A DNA stretch of 14,223 bases. Source: Candidatus Hydrogenedentota bacterium. Lineage in GTDB: Bacteria; Hydrogenedentota; Hydrogenedentia; Hydrogenedentiales; CAITNO01. Positions 7,529 through 13,152 of this stretch are shown one piece after another. A program made the position numbers and the translations under genes. The notes under the pieces are model-generated. The model saw only the letters and a list, made by a program, of their open reading frames with translations, ran no database searches and had not been told where the DNA came from. Positions within the stretch are counted from its first letter, which is position 1, and each line of letters starts with the position of its first letter. Where the stretch lies: positions 1-14,223 of the forward strand of contig CAIXUF010001345.1 of the NCBI GenBank assembly GCA_903922535.1. Direction: 5' to 3'.

Positions 7529-8440
7529 TTACCTTATCCGATAGGACATCGGCGCGTGCATCATTCCACCCACGCCATAGGCGGGGCCATAGGGCACGGG
7601 GATGGGCGCGGGGGCGCAGACCACCGGCGCGGGGACAGGCACCGGCACGGGGCGGTCTTCATACACCCCGGGCACCAACTGCGTGCGGTTTTCATAGAAG
7701 CCGCCGCCAATCTTGGCCCCGGTGTTCGGGTCGAAGGATTCGGGCACCCAGACTTGGCTGGTCTCGTAGTGGGACGGCGAAACAAGCACCTGCTGGTTGC
7801 AGACCGGCGCCATCGGCGCTCCGTACTGGTAATACTGGCTGTTCTGCGCGGCCTGGGCCGCGACGCCGACCAGACCAACCACCGCGTTGGCTATGCCCAC
7901 GTCGCGGTAGGCCTGCGGCATGCCGTATCCGTCATAGCCGTAACCGTAGCCGCCATAGCCGCCGTTCAGGTAGCCGTCGCGGCCGCCGTGGTGATTCCCG
8001 CCGCCATATCCATAGCCGCCTTGTCCGATCAGTGATTGCAGTATTTCACCATGGCCAATGTTGCCGTTGCTGTATCCCTGACCCAGCAATCCGCCCAGGT
8101 TTTGGGAACCGCCGCGGCCGCCACGGCTGTTAAGCAGTCCCTGGCCGAGCAGGCCGCCCAGGTTCTGGGATCGGCCGTGGCCACCGCCGCCGTTCAGCAA
8201 TCCCTGGCCCAGCAGGCGGCCCAGATTCTGGACGCCGCCACGGCCGCCGCCAGCCCGAAGCGCCTGGGACAGAATCGGGAATCCGCCGTTGCCGTGATGG
8301 CCGGCAGCACCGGCAAGTGCCTTGCCAAGGCCCCCGAGCGGACTGCCGTGATGATGGCCCGCCCAGGCAGGCTGCGCGATAAAGCACATCATTCCCGCCA
8401 CCGCGAGGGCCAATCCAAATTGCATTGTGTGTGTACGCAT
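7529..8440 (-). CDS. Exported glycine/tyrosine-rich repeat protein (303 aa), unknown function
   Basis: The start at 8440 is chosen because it opens directly on a signal peptide (MRTHTMQFGLALAVAGMMCF, cleavage after PAWA, residue 27) and is preceded by a purine-rich GGAAAGGA. An in-frame ATG at 8590 would add 50 unconvincing residues. The mature protein starts with a His/Gly stretch. It then has three 21-residue repeats (63-125; QNLGGLLGQGLLN core) with a decayed fourth to 146, a Gly/Tyr region (141-173), one hydrophobic small-residue segment (VGIANAVVGLVGVAAQAAQ, about 181-199), and a C-terminal part with HYETSQVWVPE...GGFYENRTQLVPGVYEDR (224-262). That last pattern resembles the WVPG/YETR-type motifs of many uncharacterised exported proteins. 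The end is Pro/Val-rich. Gene boundaries are strong because of the terminator just downstream. No enzymatic function can be proposed; a surface or structural role is only a guess. Confidence 0.82.
   Translation of the reverse strand: MRTHTMQFGLALAVAGMMCFIAQPAWAGHHHGSPLGGLGKALAGAAGHHGNGGFPILSQALRAGGGRGGVQNLGRLLGQGLLNGGGGHGRSQNLGGLLGQGLLNSRGGRGGSQNLGGLLGQGYSNGNIGHGEILQSLIGQGGYGYGGGNHHGGRDGYLNGGYGGYGYGYDGYGMPQAYRDVGIANAVVGLVGVAAQAAQNSQYYQYGAPMAPVCNQQVLVSPSHYETSQVWVPESFDPNTGAKIGGGFYENRTQLVPGVYEDRPVPVPVPAPVVCAPAPIPVPYGPAYGVGGMMHAPMSYRIR
8066..8254 (-). repeat. Three 63-bp coding tandem repeats (plus a decayed fourth)
   Basis: Each 63-bp unit encodes 21 residues around QNLG(G/R)LLGQG. The protein positions are 63-83, 84-104 and 105-125, and 8003-8065 is a degenerate fourth unit (ILQSLIGQGGYGYG). 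The opposite strand of the array stays open in one frame too, which creates a long false ORF on the plus strand. Confidence 0.88.
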
Positions 8441-8645
8441 GACCCGTTTTCCTTTCCATGTCCGTTCGTCGGGACCACCGGCGAAGACGTATTGCATGCT
8501 GCCGCAGGGCACGGATTGTTCCGCGATTCCGCCACCGGACGGTGGCTGCGGCCCAACCTTTGGTGTGCGCGCCCTGATTCTTTGATTCAACTGGTCTTAC
8601 CAACGTCATCTGAGTAAACGATACCGCCCGCGAATTTATTCATCA

Positions 8646-8668
8646 CATTTGAAAACTTCATTTGAAAA
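8646..8668. repeat. Two direct copies of CATTTGAAAA, 13-bp period
   Basis: CATTTGAAAA occurs at 8646-8655 and again at 8659-8668, separated by CTT, in AT-rich divergent spacer DNA. The arrangement could be a tandem binding site for a regulator, but the short period (just over one helix turn) could also be chance. Confidence 0.6.
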
Positions 8669-8690
8669 GATGATTTTAGTTCTCTGTTGA

Positions 8691-8708
8691 CAGATTTCGC
8701 CGGAAATC
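8691..8708. promoter_or_regulatory. Perfect 7-bp inverted repeat (candidate operator)
   Basis: AGATTTC, then GCCG, then GAAATCT forms a perfect dyad with a 4-base centre. It directly overlaps a TTGACA (8687-8692) that lacks a good -10 partner at the right distance. An operator is possible; a hairpin in a transcript is the alternative. Confidence 0.4.
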
Positions 8709-8770
8709 TCAGTTCGCCCTGTGAAAAGCGGCACGGAGGAGGCGCTGAAGAAGACGAATCGTTCGGGAGA

Positions 8771-8799
8771 TTGATTATCAAGGTGCCTGTGTTTTATAT
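8771..8799 (+). promoter_or_regulatory. Candidate promoter for the lipoprotein gene
   Basis: TTGATT (8771-8776), a 17-base spacer, and TTATAT (8794-8799), in the AT-rich part of the spacer. A second -10-like TATAGT lies a few bases further on. The leader to the ATG at 8981 would be about 175 nt, which is long, so another start site nearer the gene is not excluded. Confidence 0.35.
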
Positions 8800-8980
8800 A
8801 GGGTATAGTTGTGTTTTTCGTTGCAGCACGCGCAAGGCCGGGTGTTTTTGAGGTCCTTTTCGTCGGAATGCATCGATTTGCGGAGGAATGGTCCTAAAAG
8901 ACTGGCAGGCGGGGTGAATTGAAAGAGGTGTGCCAAACGAAAGCCCTTTGGGAACAGACAAGCCTTTGTGAGGTGACACT

Positions 8981-9628
8981 ATGAGAGCGAATGGCCCCAT
9001 TAAGACGTCGGCAGTCTTTTTGCTTTTGGCGGTGATGCTTGTTTCCGGGTGTGCCACGTCTGGTGGCCGGGGCGCTTCGACGGGAAATGCGGGAAAGAAC
9101 CCAAAACTCGTTGGAGAGGAGCGAAACGGCAAATCAGGTCCCACGAATGGGGGGGGCAAATCAGCCGACACACCGCAGCCGATCATGGAGAGCAGGACTC
9201 CTGTTGCGGCCGGCATCCGCGAAGATGGAACCAAGACAGGCACAGAATACAGCGGCGACAGGCGGATCCAAATAGTGACAATCCGCCCCGACGGGAGCAA
9301 GAAGACAAAAGAGTACCAGCACAAAGACGGCGGGGTGTCCGAGGCAGACACTATGGGGGACAATGGCGGCCAGAACGTCCATTCCCCCGCATTCAAGACG
9401 CCATCGGCAAAGTTCCATTACCCGTTGGACTGGCTTTTCGACAAGGATTCGCCTTCCCCGCTGGATTGGTCTTCGAACAAGCAGTCCGATTCCCCTCCGG
9501 ACTGGTCGTTCAGAAGACCGTCAAATTCCGCATTGAACGGGCCGCACAGGGGCGACGAGCCCAATTCCTCGCCCAATCACCCAAACTCGCCCTGGTATCC
9601 GCTGACGTTTTCTGTGGACCTTCACTAA
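8981..9628 (+). CDS. Small lipoprotein with Pro-Leu-Asp-Trp repeats (215 aa), unknown function
   Basis: GAGG at 8970-8973 is seven bases before the ATG. Residues 1-24 form a lipoprotein signal peptide with lipobox LVSGC, so Cys24 would be lipidated and the protein anchored in a membrane facing the periplasm or outside. A Gly/Lys/Asn-rich low-complexity linker (25-75) follows. Next is a charged segment (79-117) with two related parts, REDGTKTGTEY and RPDGSKKTKEY, resembling DG[ST]K repeat units. Then three 12-residue repeats (148-183; PLDW, PLDW, PPDW) precede a Pro/Asn/Ser-rich tail. No known enzymatic domain was recognised. A second frame stays open through the repeat (to 9828) but lacks a start region and signal peptide, so it is treated as a shadow. 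The C-terminal third may be an expanded repeat rather than a conserved fold. Confidence 0.75.
   Translation: MRANGPIKTSAVFLLLAVMLVSGCATSGGRGASTGNAGKNPKLVGEERNGKSGPTNGGGKSADTPQPIMESRTPVAAGIREDGTKTGTEYSGDRRIQIVTIRPDGSKKTKEYQHKDGGVSEADTMGDNGGQNVHSPAFKTPSAKFHYPLDWLFDKDSPSPLDWSSNKQSDSPPDWSFRRPSNSALNGPHRGDEPNSSPNHPNSPWYPLTFSVDLH
9422..9529 (+). repeat. Three 36-bp coding tandem repeats in the lipoprotein gene
   Basis: Units at 9422-9457, 9458-9493 and 9494-9529 encode PLDWLFDKDSPS, PLDWSSNKQSDS and PPDWSFRRPSNS. The shared DNA core is a ttcgacaag or ttcgaacaag stretch followed by gattcccc-like and ctggattggtc-like stretches. The third unit is the most diverged. The repeat remains open in a second frame. 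Confidence 0.75.
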
Positions 9629-9663
9629 CGAATGGAACCACGGAATGCCTGGCGCAGCCCTTA

Positions 9664-9700
9664 GCCGCAACCAAAGAAGCCAGAAGCCAGAATTCAGAAG
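9664..9700 (+). repeat. Dispersed module gcaaccaaagaagccagaa, plus orientation
   Basis: It shares its core (gccgcaaccaaagaagccag) with 10164-10185 and, inverted, with 7371-7410. A shorter relative (gccgcaaccaaagagttcag) begins near 9802. Confidence 0.75.
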
Positions 9701-9710
9701 AAGAACAGCC

Positions 9711-9742
9711 AACCACGGAACACACGGGCGGGACACGGAAAG
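9711..9742 (+). repeat. ACCACGGAACACACGGG-type spacer repeat
   Basis: It is composed of recurring CACGG steps (ccacggaacacacgg, then gcgggacacggaaag). From memory, this type of degenerate ACACGGA repeat is widespread in spacers of environmental bacterial genomes; only one copy is present here. Confidence 0.55.
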
Positions 9743-9749
9743 AAGCAAG

Positions 9750-9778
9750 AAAATCACCGCGGCTTGCGACGCTTTTCA
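9750..9778 (+). repeat. Dispersed module aaatcaccgcggcttgcgac, plus orientation
   Basis: It matches the minus strand of 7303-7331 (aaatcaccgcgctttgcgac, then gcttttga) nearly base for base, and more loosely 9921-9950 (gacaccgcggcgtgcgacga). Confidence 0.75.
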
Positions 9779-9847
9779 GGCATAGTAGTATGGAGCAGCA
9801 ATGCCGCAACCAAAGAGTTCAGAACTGAGAAGGAATGCAGGGGGAGT

Positions 9848-9884
9848 TAACGCAGAGACGCTGAGGACGCAGAGGAACGCAGAG
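9848..9884 (+). repeat. Short-period repeat of acgcagag units
   Basis: The segment is four imperfect copies of an 8-10 bp unit: acgcagag, acgctgag, gacgcagag, gaacgcagag. Its opposite strand yields the false peptide FLCVLSVSAL. From memory, this is another widely recurring spacer repeat in environmental genomes. Confidence 0.8.
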
Positions 9885-10159
9885 AAGAACGATGGGAGGA
9901 TCTGAGATCTGCAATTTGAAGACACCGCGGCGTGCGACGATTCTGAGACATGGTTGTACGGATAAGAACGCGGGCGAGATGTAGGCGTTTTGTGGGGCAC
10001 TTCTTTGCGTTCTTATGCGGTCACAGCAGGCATCTGACCGCACAAAGAATGAGATGGCTGCCATCTGCCTTGCACAAAACGGCTTGCCGGGGGCGCGTGG
10101 GGGCTGCTGCGAAAGAAGACAAGAAGACGAAGGAGAGCAGTACGGAAGACCTGGTGCAG

Positions 10160-10260
10160 CATGGCCGCAACCAAGGAAGCCAGAATCCAATCTTGAAGAG
10201 AAGACGGCAGACAGGAATGTCTGCCCCACATTGCATCGATTCATTGCGTCTTGCGGCGAT
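10160..10260 (+). repeat. Composite dispersed repeat: GCAACCAAGGAAGCC module plus GGCAGACA palindrome
   Basis: The module at 10160-10195 is followed by a palindromic one at 10203-10229. In the latter GGCAGACA (10206-10213) and TGTCTGCC (10218-10225) form a perfect 8-bp stem with loop GGAA. The same pair in the same order is found inverted at 7339-7410. The tail (gcgtcttgcggcgatgttga) resembles the gcttgcgacgctttt part of the third module. Confidence 0.8.
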
Positions 10261-10339
10261 GTTGAGAGATCGTTTCCCGAAAGCAAGACCGTTGTCATGA
10301 CGGTTGGGCAGGATCCCGACGTTTCCCGGGACAATGCGA

Positions 10340-10351
10340 ACGGGATCCCGT
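10340..10351. repeat. Perfect palindrome ACGGGATCCCGT, nested in a longer dyad
   Basis: The 12-bp palindrome is flanked by CAATG (10332-10336) and CATTG (10353-10357), giving an imperfect longer dyad. It lies just past the stop of the GH95-like gene. With no T-tract, a termination role is only a weak suggestion. Confidence 0.6.
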
Positions 10352-10373
10352 CCATTGCGGAAAATGGGCGGGA

Positions 10374-12770
10374 CTAGGGCTGTTCTTCAATTCGGTATTT
10401 GTGGCCGGCATTTGTTTCGAAACGAATGTGGGTTGCGCCGTTGGGGGCGTGGCTGACGGTCTCCAAGGCGACGGGCTGTGCGCCGCTCTCATCGGTGATT
10501 GCGGCCCTGCCGTTTGGCCAGGGGTTGGCCAGGACGCAGGTTTGTCCCGCGAGCGACTGCACGGTGACAGACCGTACCCTTCCATTTGCCCGTTCCGCGG
10601 CAACCACAAAGCCACCCTGGGCACCGAGGTTTTCGAATCCGCCGTCGAACTCGGGCGGGACGGCCGGGAACACGCGGAGGACGCCCGTGTAGGATTGGAG
10701 CAGGTTCTCCAGCGTGACACCGTCCGCCGGGTCAAAGATTCCGAGGCGTCTTCGGACGCCTTTCAAATAGCCGCGATGCGGTTCCCACACGTTGATGAGG
10801 CGGAGCGTCCGTTCGGCGGTGGCGCGTTGTTCCGGCGGTGAATCGAGCCCGATGTCGTCGCCCCAGAATATGGCGGACAAGGGGACGGGGATGTTGTATT
10901 CCATGGGCTGGGCACCGGCCACGTCGATGAAGATGGGGCCTTCGGGGGTGTCCACCGTGGGGTAGGGCGGCATCTTTTCGGCAATGTCCCGCCAATGCCC
11001 GGCTTCCTCCGGGTCGACGCTGAGCAATGCCGCCGCCTTGGCCGCCGCGCGCAGATGGTAGCGGATGAGCGTGATGGAGGACTGCGTGTCGCGGTTGAAT
11101 TCCAGGTCTTTGGTGATGCCGCGATGCTCCGGCGAGACGGTCGGGAAAACGTGGTACAGGCCATCCGGACCGGAGTGCAGGAAATCGGCGTAGAAGCGCG
11201 CGCCTTCGCGCAGGACGGGATAGGCCGTGTCGCGCAGGAAGCCGGTGTCCCACGAGTAGAGGAAGCGCAGCCAGAAGGGCTTGGCAAGGAGCGCCGACAT
11301 CTCCATGCCCTGTTCCCAACTGACGTGCGTGTGGATGACGGTGTCCGCCTTGAGGGGGTAATGGGCCAGCGGGTACATCGCCCCGGCGCAGCCGTACACC
11401 TGGCGCGCGTTGGCCTGGGCCATGGGCAGCAGTGCCTGGATCATCACAAAGTATGACGCGAGCAAATCGAACTGGCGCTGCATGCACGGGCCCGTGGCTT
11501 CGATCTCGTTGAAGTGGAAATCGGCATGCCACATGGAGGAGTCCTGGACGCAGAATTTCGTGCTGTCGACCGAGCACAGCGACACGTCGCCATAATAGCC
11601 AAAGGGCCGCGTCTTGCAGGGCACACCGCCCCATGCCGCGTCGATCTTCACCGCGCCGTCGGCCGACCATGCCCGGGCGTGGGGCTGCGCGTCGTAGGCG
11701 TCCCATTGCCGCTGGTGTTCCGCCCAAAGCGCGTCGGGACCCAATGCCGCGGCCTCCGCCAGGAGTTCCTTTGCGCGCGCCACGGTGCCGCTTTGGCCCG
11801 CTTGCGGGTCCTGGGGCGTGACCACCGTCGCATACACCTGGAACGGCCCCGAACACGCGCCCGCACGGCCCGTGACGGCCGCGCCCGGCGCCTCGTTGAT
11901 GGGCGTAAAGCGCTTGGTCAGGCCATGGCTGAGCCGCCCCTCCTTTTCGGTGACCAGCGGTGTGCCCAGTCCCGTGCCTTCTTGGACGGTCCCGGCCGCG
12001 CTGGACGGCCCGGCCATCCGCGCCGCCAGCAGACTGGTGAACCCTTCCGGAAAGGTGGGGTCCTTCCCAAAATCCTGCTCAACCCAAAGCATCCCGTCCT
12101 CCGCGCCGGCTTTGGGCATGGGGAGTGGGTCGAAATCGTCCGGCGACTTGCCGCCGCCGAGGGTTGGATGCACCTCGCCGCCCGGCACGATCGTGTCCCG
12201 GTGCCGGTAGAGCCGGATGGCGACATCGCCGTCCTCCAGCGCGGTCCCTTCGCCGGAGATGACAATCAGGTTGCGCACAGCGCTCACAAACATGCGCAGC
12301 GTGAGCCTCTTCGCGCCGTTCTCGGCAGTCAGGCTGATCTGGCGCGGCTGCGGGTCCACCGCCAGCGTTCCGCCGGGTTTCAGAAAGCTGAGTTGAAGAA
12401 TCAGTTGCCCCGCCGGTTTGGGACAGGGGAAATCATGGGAACCGTAGCCGGTGTAATACCCGGCCCCGTTGAGAATGGACTTGTCGCCCGCCCGCGCCTT
12501 GTCCATGATCTCGTTCAGCGTCAGCACGGGTTCCGGCGGCTTGGGATTCCGCCGGTCCCAGATGTCGCTCTTGCCCACGCTGAGGGTGGGCGCGTCGTCC
12601 GGTCCCCAGAGAATCACGCCCAAGTCTTCATTGCACAGGCGGTGGGTGCCGGGTTCCAAGCCGAGGACCGAGGCGGGTGATTCCGCAGAAGCGGGTGGTG
12701 CATTCAGGAATGCCCCAAGAACACTTGCACAAACGAGGCATATCAGCGACGACATCTTGCGCAAGGTCAT
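10374..12770 (-). CDS. Secreted GH95-like (alpha/alpha)6 glycoside hydrolase (798 aa)
   Basis: The start at 12770 is chosen because it opens onto a signal peptide (MTLRKMSSLICLVCASVLGA, cleavage after PPASA, residue 29); the weak Shine-Dalgarno is TTGGGAA. An in-frame ATG at 12911 would add 47 unconvincing residues. The N-terminal beta-sandwich region has VILWGPDDAPTLSVGKSDIW (52-71), typical of GH95-type N-domains. The catalytic barrel spans about 340-690 with VSWEQG, FLYSWDTGFLRDTAYPVLRE and PTVSPEH (543-549). Glu548 of SPEH matches the family's general acid. The end (QSYTGVLRVFPAVP, QGGFVVAAERANGRV, CVLANPW) also matches GH95 C-termini. GH95 members remove alpha-L-fucose or alpha-L-galactose from glycans. 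Here the paired-Asn motif (NIN in known members) appears as DFHFNE, and the Asp-containing QIDANFG motif is not clear, so substrate and activity are uncertain. The gene is divergent from the serine hydrolase gene. Confidence 0.82.
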   Translation of the reverse strand: MTLRKMSSLICLVCASVLGAFLNAPPASAESPASVLGLEPGTHRLCNEDLGVILWGPDDAPTLSVGKSDIWDRRNPKPPEPVLTLNEIMDKARAGDKSILNGAGYYTGYGSHDFPCPKPAGQLILQLSFLKPGGTLAVDPQPRQISLTAENGAKRLTLRMFVSAVRNLIVISGEGTALEDGDVAIRLYRHRDTIVPGGEVHPTLGGGKSPDDFDPLPMPKAGAEDGMLWVEQDFGKDPTFPEGFTSLLAARMAGPSSAAGTVQEGTGLGTPLVTEKEGRLSHGLTKRFTPINEAPGAAVTGRAGACSGPFQVYATVVTPQDPQAGQSGTVARAKELLAEAAALGPDALWAEHQRQWDAYDAQPHARAWSADGAVKIDAAWGGVPCKTRPFGYYGDVSLCSVDSTKFCVQDSSMWHADFHFNEIEATGPCMQRQFDLLASYFVMIQALLPMAQANARQVYGCAGAMYPLAHYPLKADTVIHTHVSWEQGMEMSALLAKPFWLRFLYSWDTGFLRDTAYPVLREGARFYADFLHSGPDGLYHVFPTVSPEHRGITKDLEFNRDTQSSITLIRYHLRAAAKAAALLSVDPEEAGHWRDIAEKMPPYPTVDTPEGPIFIDVAGAQPMEYNIPVPLSAIFWGDDIGLDSPPEQRATAERTLRLINVWEPHRGYLKGVRRRLGIFDPADGVTLENLLQSYTGVLRVFPAVPPEFDGGFENLGAQGGFVVAAERANGRVRSVTVQSLAGQTCVLANPWPNGRAAITDESGAQPVALETVSHAPNGATHIRFETNAGHKYRIEEQP

Positions 12771-12832
12771 GGCATTCCCAATCCGTAAATCCGTTGCCGC
12801 AACTGTTGGCTTTCGACCCAGTAAGAATTGGA

Positions 12833-12858
12833 CAATCGCCCAATGACTTTGGCGATTG
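12833..12858. promoter_or_regulatory. Perfect 8-bp inverted repeat upstream of the GH95-like gene
   Basis: CAATCGCC (12833-12840) and GGCGATTG (12851-12858) are perfect complements around a 10-base centre. The dyad lies 63-88 bp upstream of the glycosidase start and is a plausible operator. A transcript hairpin is the alternative. Confidence 0.5.
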
Positions 12859-13086
12859 CGCCCCATCTCGCCTATTGGGGATAGGTTGGCAGAACAGCCC
12901 CAGGAATGCAAATCATCGCGCCCGACAGGTGCAGGGGACCCGAAGCATTGCGAAGGCCGGCCAGATCGCGGTTGCGGCAGGAACGCGGGTTGCCCCGCAC
13001 TGCCCGCACCGATCCCGGCGGGCGGATTTGCCGCACCGGGCTCCTGATTTGGGTATTGACGCGCAGCCCCGCTTTACGGCAAATGG

Positions 13087-13115
13087 CACAAGGGCGCATA
13101 CTACGCGCTCTTGTG
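13087..13115 (+). promoter_or_regulatory. Strong hairpin/dyad 37 bp upstream of the serine hydrolase start
   Basis: CACAAGGGCGC (13087-13097) pairs with GCGCTCTTGTG (13105-13115) over 11 bp with a single G-U wobble and a 7-base loop (ATACTAC). No T-run follows, so it is not an intrinsic terminator. It may be an operator or a 5' leader structure of the hydrolase transcript. Confidence 0.55.
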
Positions 13116-13152
13116 GGCCTGAAAGGAATCAACCTTTGGAGAACGCAAAACA

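Larger units (their letters stand above)
8441..8980. other. Divergent intergenic region, 540 bp, no supported gene
   Basis: This region separates the minus-strand glycine-rich protein gene from the plus-strand lipoprotein gene and should hold both promoters. It contains a short stem (GCCACC 8531-8536 with GGTGGC 8541-8546), a direct repeat at 8646-8668, an inverted repeat at 8691-8708 and a candidate plus-strand promoter at 8771-8799. It is clearly AT-richer between about 8600 and 8680 and around 8770-8820. No convincing minus-strand promoter was found. Confidence 0.75.
9629..10373. other. 745-bp gene-free spacer, mosaic of dispersed repeat modules
   Basis: Several short frames cross this region on both strands, but none has a credible RBS, signal peptide or family match, and most of their sequence comes from repeat modules. 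It contains copies of at least five recognisable modules (listed separately), in plus orientation. It lies between the lipoprotein gene, which points into it, and the GH95-like gene, whose 3' end also points into it. Confidence 0.8.
12771..13152. other. Divergent intergenic region (382 bp) between glycosidase and serine hydrolase
   Basis: No gene is supported; the frames crossing it are shadows. It contains the inverted repeats at 12833-12858 and 13087-13115 and a minor CCTAT/ATAGG dyad near 12873. A TTGACG at 13056-13061 has no good -10 partner 17 bases on, so no promoter is claimed for either gene, although both should start here. Confidence 0.7.

Noticed and set aside
8036..8617. 193-codon plus-strand frame opposite the glycine-rich gene
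   Set aside because: It is the antisense of the 63-bp repeat array and signal-peptide region. The Ala/Gln-rich repeats are a by-product of the GC-rich repeat, and there is no RBS or domain.
8888..8917. Nine-codon leader-like frame (MVLKDWQAG) after a GGAGG upstream of the lipoprotein gene
   Set aside because: The GGAGG is only one base from the ATG, too close to work as its RBS, and there is no attenuator-like hairpin pair behind it.
9049..9828. 259-codon second frame through the lipoprotein gene and its downstream spacer
   Set aside because: The competing frame has the Shine-Dalgarno, signal peptide and lipobox. The end of this one is translated spacer repeat.
10015..10377. 120-codon plus-strand frame in the repeat-rich spacer
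   Set aside because: Its content is mostly dispersed repeat modules, with no RBS, no domain and no composition like a real gene.
11514..12680. 388-codon plus-strand frame opposite the GH95-like gene
   Set aside because: It is Arg/His-rich, typical of the antisense of GC-rich coding DNA. The minus-strand frame has clear glycosidase motifs.
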